From Erigeron canadensis (lineage: Eukaryota; Streptophyta; Magnoliopsida; Asterales; Asteraceae), in assembly GCF_010389155.1 (NCBI RefSeq), contig NC_057764.1:10168001-10232000 (forward strand): 64,000 nt of DNA, written 5' to 3'. Under the pieces are notes generated by a model, which made no database searches, was not told where the DNA came from, and worked only from the letters and a program-made list of their open reading frames with translations. The translations under genes were made by a program, and so were the position numbers. Shown piece after piece: positions 1 through 12,058 of this stretch (its first letter is position 1; every line of letters begins with the position of its first letter).

Positions 1-967
1 CAGATTAGCATTTACATAAGTCTGCAAGTGAGAAATAATTCTCTTATTATTAGTTATGAACGGTGACTGAACCACGATTACCGGTATATTTGTCCTCTTA
101 AACACTTGGTACTTCCAGTTTCCTTTGAGTTATGACACTTTCGACATACCCTGGCCAAGGACAGTCACCATGTAACCCGAGTAGCCTAATATGCCATTGA
201 ATAATTTGCGAACTTATGTGACCCACATTCAGATATACTTCCGTAATCGATACAAGCAATAAGATAACAAATATTCAATATATATTCAAAAACACCCTTA
301 AACAAATCATGAGACACTTTTTAGATAACTGAATTTAATTACTTTGTGATTTAACTTATTTGCTTTTGCATTTCATTATTTATAAGGAACCCGTGATTTT
401 GTATGAGACCCATGTAGCGAACTTTCTGACAACCTATCCCAAGTTGGAAGCTTCAAATAGGCTAGGTATACAAAGACACCCCTAGGACATACTTGTCCGA
501 ATCTCAAAGACCACATTAGCTCCTTAATTAACATTTCATTTGCATAAACAATATTACATTTAGCTTTCATGCTCATGATTGGTAGAGGTTTTTGCCTATA
601 CATTGAACAAATCTTATAGTAATGCTAGATCTTTCACAAAATTTAAGGACTAGATCAATTCATTACTGAAAAGCAAACATTCTCAGCCATATATCTGAAT
701 ATGTTTCCCACAAGAACATTGTATAATTTAAGTTCAGATTAAGAAAACCTTGCTACTTTGTGTCTACCAATATATCCCAAATTGTAATTACTGAACTAAA
801 CAGTTATATTACGATTAAGCAGACTTAAAAGCTAAGTATCCTCACTTCAAATCATCTTATAGCATTAACTTAAATCTCTCCCATATTTTTGTCATTTTCT
901 CATTTTTCACATTTTTATGGTTTTTATGACACTAAGAACTCTTTCTGTATTTTTATGACTCTAGCTA
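1..967 (-). other. Copia-B 3' non-coding region
   Basis: AT-rich sequence downstream, in element sense, of the Copia-B pol stop near 968. I see no credible coding frame; a 75-codon open frame at 376-603 has no recognisable motif. The element's own LTR (34417-35143) is not found here, so the 3' LTR must lie further left. Confidence 0.6.
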
Positions 968-1174
968 TTTACAGACACAAACTTACAAAATTAGTTCTTT
1001 GAGATATTTAATATGAATCAACATTCTTCATCCCATTGAGAAGAATTAACTTCTCAAATCGAGCCTTATCAAATGCTTTGGTATACAAATCAGCTAAATT
1101 ATCATCGGTTATAACCTTTTCCAAATGAATTAACTTCTTTTGGGCATAATCATGCAAGAAATGATGTCTAATAT
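968..1174 (-). pseudogene. Copia-B RNase H C-terminal fragment
   Basis: The minus strand reads from 1174 as IRHHFLHDYAQKKLIHLEKV, then DNLADLYTKAFDKARFEKL, LLNGMKNV and a stop at about 968. This is the conserved C-terminus of Ty1/copia RNase H, which degrades the RNA strand during reverse transcription. The preceding KHIDI lies at 18171 on the far side of Copia-A1, so the two fragments are one exon-like block split by the insertion. This fragment itself has no stop. Confidence 0.88.
1170..1174. repeat. TSD AATAT of Copia-A1 (left copy; mate 18166-18170)
   Basis: AATAT stands directly before the LTR start at 1175 and again directly after the LTR end at 18165. Together with the RNase H frame resuming across the insertion, this fixes both element ends. 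Confidence 0.95.
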
Positions 1175-1496
1175 TGTAATCAACACGATTTTTTCAACCG
1201 AATTCACATCAACAATGGTGTTTGGTTAGTGTGTGTGTTCTTGGTGTTTGTGTGTGTATTGAGAGAGAATTGGAATGAAGAGTGTGATATTCAGGTGTAA
1301 TTGTATGAAGAATGTGTTGTTAATCTGCCAAAATTATAATTTTTAAGGATTTGAGGGCTATTTATAGTCTAAACTATCTAACTATGCTAATTAACACTAT
1401 TAGCCCCTCAACCTTAGAAATTATCAACTCATGACTTAACAACAAGTAAGTCCATAACTTAAAATACAATGTATCACTATTTTTCGATTTCTAACA
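1175..1496 (-). repeat. Copia-A1 3' LTR
   Basis: In element sense it starts TGTTAGAAATC and ends GTGTTGATTACA. It contains a TATA box (CTATAAATAG in element sense) and matches the right LTR at 17844-18165 with about seven substitutions. The inverted repeat around the TATA box is partly mutated in this copy. Confidence 0.95.
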
Positions 1497-1507
1497 TTCT
1501 CCCCCTT
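1497..1507 (-). promoter_or_regulatory. Polypurine tract of Copia-A1
   Basis: AAGGGGGAGAA in element sense, immediately upstream of the 3' LTR, where plus-strand DNA synthesis is primed. Similar tracts occur further inside at about 1835-1845, 2167-2180 and 3501-3511. Confidence 0.88.
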
Positions 1508-3621
1508 AGTGATATATTGTAAGGTCTTAAGTACGTGTTGGTTTGTCTTGTAGATGAAGACAATTGGTAAGTTGAAACAAGTCTTCAAAGCTTTCTCATT
1601 GTCTTTGGAGAACTTGATTCAATCTTGGTCTTGGACTTCTTGAAGTTAGATCATCTGTTGATTCTCGATGTTCTTATAGAGCAGAGAATGATGAGTGTGT
1701 GTATGTCTTGAATCTTTGAAGATTGTTGAATCATGAATCAGAGTTGTCTTTTGAGGTGCGGAAGGTATGAATTTTTCTTGAATTCTTCAATCTTTGATTC
1801 TTGAAGTCTTGGAATGAATTTTCAGAAATATGTACTTTCCCCCTTGATGTGTGCACTATAGCTTTAGATAAAGTGTTTGTTGTATGACGTGAAGATCTTT
1901 TATTTGACGAATACTCTTTTTGAAGCTTTTCTTCTTTGTCTCATCGTCTTGAACACTTTGAGAGTAAACATTTCAATAAGGTTTTGGAAAGTCTCTTATG
2001 AAGTAATCATGCTCCTTATTAATCCATGAGTAAACACAGTCTCTTTGATTCTTGAAGCTGAATGATTGTATCTCTGAAAGCAATTGAAACAACCAAACAC
2101 AAACTTTTCTCCTTGACCTTATCAATCATTCTAATTTCTTTTCCTAATCAATAATCAATCATACTATTTTCTCCCCCTCATAATGACAAAGTTGGGAACC
2201 AATGTCAGTATGCAATCATTGATTGATTTGATTGTTTAAAAAAAATATTCATGACTAAAATTTTGACAGTATGCTCATGAAGGATGATCAACCATCAAAA
2301 TATCAATCTAACCACATAAACCAACCCAATTGTTCCTATGGGTGACCAAAATGGAAGATTGAAGTTGTTGGGATAAACATTGTATCATGGTGTTGGTGTT
2401 TGCTATGTTCGGGTGATGAGAAAAGAAACCGGATAAGAATTATCCGTTTTGCATTCAAAAATCGAAAGGATTAATGAAATGACCGACTGAAATGTATTAT
2501 CATTTATCGGATTTCCTATGTATCTTTGAGAAATGCACAAAGCAAACCTCTAACATAGTTTGGTCTTTTGGCTTTCCAACCTCAAGATTGCTTCAAAGAA
2601 TGTAAATCATGGTCAGTGTCACCTAAGCGTTCGATAACCATGTTCTACTATCCTTAAATACTTTTAGGGAAAAAATCCAAGGTCACTATAGACTTCTTGT
2701 TAACTCAATAATTACATAAATGCAATTATGAGACCTACGTTCAAAGCTGGAAGTGATGTTAGCAATGGTAGGATTTCCATTCGATCATCGTGAAATATCA
2801 ATTAAGATATCACTACAAATGTTCCGGCTATATCACAAAGATAAGCATGTATATCACAAAGATATGACGCAAATGTGTCCTAAAGAAAGAATAACGATTA
2901 AATTAATGATCAATCATGAAAGCTCTAGACACAAAATGATCAAATGAAGTTGGGGACTGGAGCAGAGTGTCACCCTTTTTCAATATTAACGTCTTCCAAC
3001 TGAAGAGTCAATGGAAATGAGAAAATCTCCGTGAGAAGTAAAACAAGCATTTGTTAAGAAACACTTGAGTGGTTAGGTAAAGATGTGCATCGCTTCATTG
3101 GGTCCATGAAGGCTTCTTCAATACCGAGATATCAACAAATGACATACGATGGAAATGTGTTTTACCCGGCGATTTGAGAATTTTAGGGAAGGGTATCAAT
3201 TCTTTTAACCTTTTCTCACAACATTATCACCATAACCTCTCACTTTTCGACTTTACTCCCTCCTTCCTAGTTGCACGAAATCATCATTACTCAAAATACC
3301 CTTACAATCTAAAGAAAGAAGTGAATACTCCTGGGTTAGAACTCATCGGTGATGATGAAGTTCATGGAGTGAACGAATCGCTCAAGTGCAAACTAAACAC
3401 CGAACTTCAATTGATGAAAATCATTTGAAAAATCATCAAATGTGTGTAAGAAAATGATTTGAAAACACATTTGAAGTTTTTGAAATTCTGAAATCACAAA
3501 CTCCCCCTTAATCTATGCAAAGGTAAATCTTGAAAGTTTTCATAGAAAAGGTGGAGCAAAAATGATTTGTGTGAAATCAAAACATGTTTTATGAAAAAAT
3601 GAACTCAATCAATTGTTCAAA

Positions 3622-3798
3622 ATGAGATATCTCAGGAGTACACAAAGGCGTTCAATCCTTTGCTTCTCATATCATTAACTGAGAGTTTTTGAAATAGGTG
3701 TAACAAAATATGCAATTAACATCTTGTATCACACATATACATTCATATAAGACCACTTGGAAGTACACAAAGGCGTTCAATTCCATGTTATCTTATAT
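3622..3798 (-). other. Twin conserved stem-loops in Copia-A1 3' region
   Basis: In element sense, one stem-loop has arms ATATAAGA and TCTTATAT (3791-3798 with 3745-3752). The other has arms ATGAGA and TCTCAT (3665-3670 with 3622-3627). Each encloses a shorter stem of GGA(A) with (T)TCC around the same loop TTGAACGCCTTTGTGTAC. The loop is kept in all Copia-A copies while the lower stems differ but still pair. The RNA function is unknown. Confidence 0.6.
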
Positions 3799-3867
3799 CA
3801 ATTGATATGTATAACAACATGAATTAATTCCAATTTTGAAACATAAATAATTTTTCTTTTTAAGACC

Positions 3868-4002
3868 GGGTTGCATACAGAATATATGCAAGCCATTTTG
3901 AAATTAAAAAAATAAGTACGGGTTATACACTGAGTGTGCATAAGCCACTTTGAAATAAATAATTCAATGAAGAACAGGTTGCATACTGAATATACGCAAG
4001 CC
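3868..4002 (-). other. Three tandem small stem-loops, Copia-A1
   Basis: Three units of the form GGCT-stem-loop-stem-AACCC at 3976-4002, 3920-3946 and 3868-3894. Stem arms in element sense are TTGCGTA/TATGCAA, TTATGCAC/GTGTATAA and TTGCATA/TATGCAA. The arms differ between units but remain paired. They begin about 170 nt after the pol stop. Confidence 0.6.
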
Positions 4003-4172
4003 ACTTTGAAATAAAAGAAAATTAAGAAAATCTTTTTGTTATTTTTCAAAAAATTTTTATTTTTGTATTTGATTTTTGGTTTTTCAATTTTTAATTTTTG
4101 AAAAATGAATCAAGAATTCCTTCCATGGTAAAGTGAATCAAGGATCAAGATTTAGCATACCAAGTTTAGAGA

Positions 4173-7100
4173 TTAAGAAATTAAACCTCTTTTCGTCCAG
4201 TGGTTTTGTGAACAAATCAGCGAGTTGGTGGTCAGTTCCCACGAAATAGAGTTCGATGTCACCTTCTCAACATGATCTTTGAGAAAATGATATCTCACAT
4301 CAATGTGCTTTGAACGTGAGTGGTTGACTGAGTTGACAGCAATTGCAATGGCACTTTGAGAATCACAATAGATAGGGACACGATCATATTTCAGACCATA
4401 GTCGGTAAGTTGTGTTTTCATCCATAACACTTGAGTACAACAACTAGCAGCAGCCACATATTCAGCTTCAGCTGTGACAGTGATACGCAATTTGCTTCTT
4501 GGATGACCAACTTACAATCTTATCCCCTAAGAATTGTAAAGTACCAGATGTGCTCTTGCGATCAAGCTTACAACCTGCATGATCTGCATCTGAATAGGCA
4601 GTTAAATGAATCCAGCACCCATACATGTTGCAAACATTATATTCGGGCGAGATGCTGTAAGATACAACAACGAACCAATCATGCTTCTATACCTCTTTTG
4701 GTCAAATGGTTTCCCATTTTTATAAGCATTTATGTTTGTACGAGCAGCCATTGGGGTTGAAATTGAAGAACAGTTAGTCATTTCAAACTTTTTCAACATA
4801 TCTTTTATGTACTTACCTTGTGATATAAAATACCAGTTGGTAATTGTTTGATTTGTAAACCCAAAAAGTAATTCATTTCCCCAATCATGCTCATTTCAAA
4901 ATGATTGACCATTAGAGATGAAAATTTCGGCAAAAAGTTTGACTGGTTGACCCAAAAATAATGTCATCAACATATATTTGGACAAGTAAAACATGTTTAC
5001 CTTGCTACGAATAAACAGGGTAGGGTCAATAGTACTTTGGTAAAGCCTCCTTTGAGTAAGAAAGTAGATAAGGAATCATACCATGCTCGGGGTGCCTGCT
5101 TTAAACCATAGAGAGCCTTGTCTAACCTGTAGACATGGTTTGGCTTCTTAGGATCAACAAAACCTTCAGGTTGCTCCACGTAAACTTCTTCTTTGAGTTC
5201 TCCATTCAAGAATGCTGTCTTCACATCCATTTGAAACACTGTGAAGTTTCTGAATGCGGCATAAGCTAAGAATATACGGATGGCTTCATTCTTGCAACAG
5301 GAGCGAAAGTTTCGTCGAAATCTACACCAGGTTGTTGGCAGTAACCCTTTGCAACCAATCTAGCTTCTTCCTTACTACAACTCCATTTTCATCCTTCTTG
5401 TTCTCGAAAATCCATTGGTGCGAATTGGTTCTTCTTTTCTTGGATTTGGAACCAATCTCCATACTTTCAGTCTCTCAAACTGAGCTAATTCATCTTGCAT
5501 TGCTTTAAACCCACTCTGGATCACAAAGAGCTTCAGAGACGGTTTTGGGTTCAATGTTACTCAGTGAAAGTGCAACAAGACACTCATTGACTGTAGTACG
5601 GGTAGAAACACCAGCTTATGGATCTCCGATGATTGTTCTGTAGGATGATCTTTGCGTATGCGTGACCACTGTTGTCATGAGGAAGAGGATCTTGTTGATG
5701 AAGGTCAACATTATCATCATCAAATCCAGAGTTCTGTGAGCAATGGAATCATAGCTTGGAAGAACTCTTTCCTCAAAATTTGGATGATCAAAATCCAGTG
5801 GTACATACACATTTGGAGTATTTGATGGATTTGTTGTTTGGGTGATTTGAGAAGGTTGTTCTTGATCATTCTTTTGAGAATAAATATCACTTGAAGATGA
5901 TTCTTCTTGCTCTGTAGAATTTGAAGATGATTCATGATTGTTGTCTGGAACTGATTCATTTGTTTGAATGGGGTTATTGTTCGGAATTGGTTCAATGATG
6001 ACTTGAGATTCCTTTTCTTGAATCGGTTTTGAGTTGTAGAATTCTTCGAAAAGAATATCTAGCTCTTCACTTGTTGGAATTGGATATTTCTTGAATTTTG
6101 AAGCTAAGGTAGACGTCCTTGAGGAAGCACTTGAAGTACTTGGATCACTAATTGTTGGTAGCAAACTTTCTTGTTCAAATATCATGCCAGACATCTCGTC
6201 AAACCAAACATTCATGGTTTCTTGAATCGTGTTTGTTCGACGATTGAAGATGCGATATGCAATCGATGTCTTTGAGTAACCAACAAAGTAACCTTCGTCA
6301 CCTTTCCTTTCAAACTTTCCAACATTTTCCCGATCATTCAAGGTATAACAGACACACCCAAAATATGGAAGTAATTGATGTTGGGTTTGCGTTTGTTAAT
6401 AACCTCTAAGGAGTTTTATGACGCTGATTAATGATGGACCGATTTTGAGTATGACATGCAGTGTCAACAGCTTCAGCCCACATGTTTGATGGTAACTTGG
6501 AATAAGCAAGCATTGTTCTTGCTGCTTCCACCAGCGTACGGTTTCTCCTTTCAACAACACCATTTTGTGCGGGGTACGAACAGAAGAGAATTGTGAGTAA
6601 TGCCTTTTGATTGCAAAATTCATGACGATGGCATTTTTGAACTCAGTACGTTATCTGACGGATATAACGGACTGGAAGTTTAAAGATTCACTTGAGTGTG
6701 GTGATGAAATCGATCAGAATTTGGTTGTTTCATCTTTTAAAGCAAGAAACTTGACCCAAGTGTATCTAGAATAATCATCAATAATAACAGGAATATATCT
6801 CTTCCTGTTTCTGCTTTGTACTTTCATAGGCACACAAGATCATGTGAATCAAATGAAGAGGTGCAAAGTGTGTGGAATTTCTTTGGTTTATGAGAAGTCC
6901 TCTTGATCTTCCCAACTGCATAAGAAGGACAGACATGCTCACTTTCATATTTGTAGTCAGGCAAGCCTTCAACAAGTTGCTGTGACTATGCCTTGAGGGT
7001 TTGATAATTCAAGTGAGAAAGCCTTCTGTGCCACAACCAAGAATTTTCGATGTAGCTTTTGAAACAAGCAGTATTATCAGTTGGTTGGTTTCATCAAGAT

Positions 7101-7440
7101 TAACTGTGAAAAAGATTATCTTCACGATCTCCGATAGGATATCAACTCAATCTAGAGTTTGGACTTGCACAGGATTGTCGAAAAAAAACTTGAAGATTGT
7201 TGTCACCAAAACTGTCCAACACTGAACAAGTTATGACTCAGGCCTTCACATAATGAATTTCTTGATGACAATTCAGTTTCTTTCAATCTCTCCATAACCT
7301 AGAATTGGAGCGAAATTGTTGTTTCCGAAACGAACGTTCCATGAATCTTTCAACAAAATTCTTGAGCAATGATTTATTGCCAGTCATGTGTTTTGAACAC
7401 CCGGAATCGAGTATCCATACAGATGGTATTCCTGCAAACA
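4173..7440 (-). pseudogene. Copia-A1 pol, left-contig copy (error-rich duplicate)
   Basis: In element sense from 7440 down to 4173 it has the same order as 12838-9496: protease DSGCSKHMTG, pre-integrase zinc region, integrase, linker, RT and RNase H. Recognisable parts are RT at 4997-5239 ([20 protein letters not shown]), the integrase-C/linker ORF at 5616-6341, and RNase H at 4173-4799. Compared with the right copy there are many one-base losses, often in short homopolymers, and they grow denser toward the N gap. It carries the same private 105-bp RNase H deletion (junction near 4616). I read this as the unpolished end of a contig that overlaps the sequence at 8216 onward, not as a second gene. 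Confidence 0.85.
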
Positions 7441-8115
7441 AAATTTAACCGACTTTAGGTACCCACTTAAAGAGGGTCCTTTGTGGTTAGTATACAGGCA
7501 GGGGGTATAACTTAGGAAAGCATACAAACATGCTTTCAGTACACATACTTGTTAACAAGCACATTATCAACAAGCACATTTGGATTAAACAACGAATATA
7601 ATGCATAATCAAAGTAACATGTTTACCAGCATCAAACATCATCTGAAAACAGAATCAACATTGTTTACAACATCACAAGCTAGCCTGACCACCATTAACA
7701 TTGTAAACAGAGGACTCAAAAGATAAAGTGTTTGACTCAACAGAAACATGCTTCTTCTTTCTACCATCTTTTCTTTTTCGCCTTTTCTTCTTTTTATCAA
7801 CATTAGTGATCTTAGGTACTAATGACTTAGCTACCCATTTAGACTCACTAATCAGCTCTTTCCACCTGTTGGATGGCATTAAGAAGATTACAATGAGAGT
7901 TTTGAAGCATTTTTATCTTTTTAGACTCTTTTGAGGTGGGAAAATCTGTTTCTTAGGTTTATCATGAGAAACCAGCCATATCTATCCTATATCTGTTGCA
8001 TATTAAGCATCCCTAGTTAGCAAAACTGAGCTAGACTTAGACACTTTAGAATGTGAACTAGAATGAGGTCTAGACAAAGAAACATTTGAATTGATTTCCA
8101 GAAGTTTCACTTTGT
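7441..8115 (-). pseudogene. Copia-A1 gag C-terminal region, left-contig copy, cut by gap
   Basis: This corresponds to 12850-13547 in the right contig. It includes the basic stretch KKKKRRKRKDGRKKKHVSVE (about 7730-7800, minus) and the region coding HVTFD. It stops at 8115 at the N gap, at the element position equivalent to 13547. It has several indels relative to the right copy. Confidence 0.8.
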
Positions 8116-8215
8116 NNNNNNNNNNNNNNNNNNNNNNNNNNNNNNNNNNNNNNNNNNNNNNNNNNNNNNNNNNNNNNNNNNNNNNNNNNNNNNNNNNNNN
8201 NNNNNNNNNNNNNNN
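8116..8215. other. Assembly gap (100 N)
   Basis: Exactly 100 N, the usual placeholder for a gap of unknown size. The flanks overlap in content: the left flank ends at the equivalent of 13547 and the right flank starts at the equivalent of 2845. Confidence 1.
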
Positions 8216-9495
8216 GCATGTATATCACAAAGATATGACGCAAATGTGTCCTAAAGAAAGAATAACGATTAAATTAATGATCAATCATGAAAGCTCTAGA
8301 CACAAAATGATCAAATGAAGTTGGGGACTGGAGCAGAGTGTCACCCTTTTTCAATATTAACGTCTTCCAACTGAAGAGTCAATGAAATGAGAAAATCTCC
8401 GTGAGAAGTAAAACAAGCATTTGTTAAAACACTTGAGTGGTTAGGTAAAGATGTGCATCGCTTCATTGGGTCCATGAAGGCTTCTTCAATACCGAGATAT
8501 CAACAAATGACATACGATGGAAATGTGTTTTACCCGGCGATTTGAGAATTTTAGGGAAGGGTATCAATTCTTTTAACCCTTTTCTCACAACATTATCACC
8601 ATAACCTCTCACTTTTCGACTTTACTCCCTCCTTCCTAGTTGCACGAAATCATCATTACTCAAAATACCCTTACAATCTAAAGAAAGAAGTGAATACTCC
8701 TGGGTTAGAACTCATCGGTGATGATGAAGTTCATGGAGTGAACGAATCGCTCAAGTGCAAACTAAACACCGAACTTCAATTGATGAAAATCATTTGAAAA
8801 ATCATCAAATGTGTGTAAGAAAATGATTTGAAAACACATTTGAAGTTTTGAAATTCTGAAATCACAAACTCCCCTTAATCTATGCAAAGGTAATCTTGAA
8901 AGTTTTCATAGAAAAGGTGGAGCAAAAATGATTTGTGTGAAATCAAAACATGTTTTATGAAAATGAACTCAATCAATTGTTCAAAATGAGATATCTCAGG
9001 AGTACACAAAGGCGTTCAATCCTTTGCTTCTCATATCATTAACTGAGAGTTTTTGAAATAGGTGTAACAAAATATGCAATTAACATCTTGTATCACACAT
9101 ACATTCATATAAGACCACTTGGAAGTACACAAAGGCGTTCAATTCCATGTTATCTTATATCAATTGATATGTATAACAACATGAATTAATTCCAATTTTG
9201 AAACATAAATAATTTTTCTTTTTAAGACCGGGTTGCATACAGAATATATGCAAGCCATTTTGAAATTAAAAAATAAGTACGGGTTATACACTGAGTGTGC
9301 ATAAGCCACTTTGAAATAAATAATTCAATGAAGAACAGGTTGCATACTGAATATACGCAAGCCACTTTGAAATAAAAGAAAATTAAGAAAATCTTTTTGT
9401 TATTTTTCAAAAATTTTTATTTTTGTATTTGATTTTTGGTTTTTCAATTTTTAATTTTTGAAAATGAATCAAGATTCCTTCCATGGTAAAGTGAA
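8216..9495 (-). other. Copia-A1 3' non-coding region, right-contig copy
   Basis: It repeats 2845-4172 with small differences. Near the gap this copy has lost single bases in homopolymers (for example around 8430 and 8860) that the left copy keeps. It carries the same twin stem-loops (about 8985-9170) and three small stem-loops (about 9229-9365). I see no gene. Confidence 0.8.
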
Positions 9496-10227
9496 TCAAG
9501 GATCAAGATTTAGCATACCAAGTTTAGAGATTAAGAAATTAAACCTCTTTTCGTCCAGTGGTTTTGTGAACAAATCAGCGAGTTGGTGGTCAGTTCCCAC
9601 GAAATAGAGTTCGATGTCACCTTTCTCAACATGATCTTTGAGAAAATGATATCTCACATCAATGTGCTTTGAACGTGAGTGGTTGACTGAGTTGACAGCA
9701 ATTGCAATGGCACTTTGAGAATCACAATAGATAGGGACACGATCATATTTCAGACCATAGTCGGTAAGTTGTGTTTTCATCCATAACACTTGAGTACAAC
9801 AACTAGCAGCAGCCACATATTCAGCTTCAGCTGTTGACAGTGATACGCAATTTTGCTTCTTGGATGACCAACTTACAATCTTATCCCCTAAGAATTGTAA
9901 AGTACCAGATGTGCTCTTGCGATCAAGCTTACAACCTGCATGATCTGCATCTGAATAGGCAGTTAAATTGAATCCAGCACCCATACATGTTGCAAACATT
10001 ATATTCGGGCGAGATGCTGTAAGATACAACAACGAACCAATCATGCTTCTATACCTCTTTTGGTCAAATGGTTTCCCATTTTTATAAGCATTTATGTTTG
10101 TACGAGCAGCCATTGGGGTTGAAATTGAAGAACAGTTAGTCATTTCAAACTTTTTCAACATATCTTTTATGTACTTACCTTGTGATATAAAAATACCAGT
10201 TGGTAATTGTTTGATTTGTAAACCCAA
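9496..10227 (-). pseudogene. Copia-A1 pol: RT C-terminus and RNase H, 35 codons missing
   Basis: A 243-codon frame. The N part ([32 protein letters not shown]) is the C-terminal RT/connection. The rest is RNase H, with AYSDADHAGCKLDRKSTSG, the STAEAEYVAAASCC helix, YCDSQSAIAIA and the tail KHIDVRYHFLKDHVEKGDIE to DLFTKPLDEKRFN. An in-frame 105-bp deletion near 9978 joins FATCM directly to GAGFNLTAYSD, removing the segment that A3 and A4 keep (RYQAAPTDLHYQAVKRIFRY and what follows). It overlaps the upstream RT frame, so a one-base frameshift lies near 10200. The RNase H is therefore probably inactive. Confidence 0.9.
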
Positions 10228-10868
10228 AAGTAATTCATTTCCCCAATCATGCTCATTTCAAAATGATTGACCATTAGAGATGAAAAATTTCGGCAAAAAG
10301 TTTGACTGGTTGACCCAAAAATAATGTCATCAACATATATTTGGACAAGTAAAACATGTTTACCTTGCTTACGAATAAACAGGGTAGGGTCAATAGTACC
10401 TTTGGTAAAGCCTCCTTTGAGTAAGAAAGTAGATAAGGAATCATACCATGCTCGGGGTGCCTGCTTTAAACCATAGAGAGCCTTGTCTAACCTGTAGACA
10501 TGGTTTGGCTTCTTAGGATCAACAAAACCTTCAGGTTGCTCCACGTAAACTTCTTCTTTGAGTTCTCCATTCAAGAATGCTGTCTTCACATCCATTTGAA
10601 ACACTGTGAAGTTTCTGAATGCGGCATAAGCTAAGAATATACGGATGGCCTTCATTCTTGCAACAGGAGCGAAAGTTTCGTCGAAATCTACACCAGGTTG
10701 TTGGCAGTAACCCTTTGCAACCAATCTAGCTTTCTTCCTTACTACAACTCCATTTTCATCCTTCTTGTTCTCGAAAATCCACTTGGTGCGAATTGGTTCT
10801 TCTTTTCTTGGATTTGGAACCAATCTCCATACTTTCAGTCTCTCAAACTGAGCTAATTCATCTTGCAT
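10167..10868 (-). pseudogene. Copia-A1 pol: reverse transcriptase
   Basis: A 233-codon frame of the copia RT domain: [72 protein letters not shown] and the catalytic box [10 protein letters not shown] (about 10322-10342). The first aspartate is in QMDVKTAF and the other two are in YVDD; all three are present. The frame shifts near its end into RNase H. It is continuous upstream with the integrase/linker frame at 10928 after another frame change around 10900. It copies element RNA into DNA inside virus-like particles in the intact family. Confidence 0.92.
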
Positions 10869-10927
10869 TGCTTTAACCCACTCTGGATCACAAAGAGCTT
10901 CAGAGACGGTTTTGGGTTCAATGTTAC

Positions 10928-11905
10928 TCAGTGAAAGTGCAACAAGACACTCATTGACTGTAGTACGGGTAGAAACACCAGCTTATGGATCTCCGATGAT
11001 TTGTTCTGTAGGATGATCTTTGCGTATGCGTGACCACTTGTTGTCATGAGGAAGAGGATCTTGTTGATGAAGGTCAACATTATCATCATCAAATCCAGAG
11101 TTCTGTTGAGCAATGGAATCATAGCTTGGAAGAACTCTTTCCTCAAAATTTGGATGATCAAAATCCAGTGGTACATACACATTTGGAGTATTTGATGGAT
11201 TTGTTGTTTGGGTGATTTGAGAAGGTTGTTCTTGATCATTCTTTTGAGAATAAATATCACTTGAAGATGATTCTTCTTGCTCTGTAGAATTTGAAGATGA
11301 TTCATGATTGTTGTCTGGAACTGATTCATTTGTTTGAATGGGGTTATTGTTCGGAATTGGTTCATGATGACTTGAGATTCCTTTTCTTGAATCGGTTTTG
11401 AGTTGTAGAATTCTTCGAAAAGAATATCTAGCTCTTCACTTGTTGGAATTGGATATTTCTTGAATTTTGAAGCTAAGGTAGACGTCCTTGAGGAAGCACT
11501 TGAAGTACTTGGATCACTAATTGTTGGTAGCAAACTTTCTTGTTCAAATATCATGCCAGACATCTCGTCAAACCAAACATTCATGGTTTCTTGAATCGTG
11601 TTTGTTCGACGATTGAAGATGCGATATGCAATCGATGTCTTTGAGTAACCAACAAAGTAACCTTCGTCACCTTTCCTTTCAAACTTTCCAACATTTTCCC
11701 GATCATTCAAGGTATAACAGACACACCCAAAAATATGGAAGTAATTGATGTTGGGTTTGCGTTTGTTAATAACCTCATAAGGAGTCTTCTTATGACGCTG
11801 ATTAATGATGGACCGATTTTGAGTATGACATGCAGTGTCAACAGCTTCAGCCCACATGTTTGATGGTAACTTGGAATAAGCAAGCATTGTTCTTGCTGCT
11901 TCCAC
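10928..11905 (-). pseudogene. Copia-A1 pol: integrase C-terminal part and linker
   Basis: It begins within integrase ([20 protein letters not shown], then TACHTQNRSIINQRH and [20 protein letters not shown]) and passes through the conserved [20 protein letters not shown] and MNVWFDEM. It then enters the low-complexity Ser/Gln/Asn-rich linker before RT. A frameshift around 11365, one base lost in a TTCAATGATG run, puts the linker in another frame; the correct linker reading ([18 protein letters not shown]) is in the overlapping frame at 10983-11180. The catalytic D-D-E core straddles the frame break at 11905-12060. Confidence 0.85.
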
Positions 11906-12058
11906 CAGCGTACGGTTTCTCCTTTCAACAACACCATTTTGTTGCGGGGTACGAACAGCAGAGAATTGATGAGTAATGCCTTTTGATTTGCAAAATTCAT
12001 TGACGATGGCATTTTTGAACTCAGTACCGTTATCTGAACGGATATAACGGACTGGAAG

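Larger units (their letters stand above)
1508..4172 (-). other. Copia-A1 3' non-coding region (left contig)
   Basis: About 2.7 kb between the RNase H stop and the polypurine tract. There is no env-like or other credible coding frame; short open frames such as 2753-2947 and 3798-4049 are not conserved with a meaningful product. It holds three extra GGGGGA-type purine tracts, a pair of larger stem-loops (3622-3670, 3745-3798) and three small tandem stem-loops (3868-4002). From 2845 on it repeats after the gap at 8216. Confidence 0.75.

Noticed and set aside
376..603. 75-codon minus-strand frame in the Copia-B 3' region
   Set aside because: No recognised motif, AT-rich non-coding context, and chance length for this base composition.
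3798..4049. 83-codon minus-strand frame (also 9222-9410 and 47419-47676)
   Set aside because: It is the translation of the tandem stem-loop repeats and flanking T-rich DNA. Length and ends differ between copies, and the pairing rather than the protein is what is kept.
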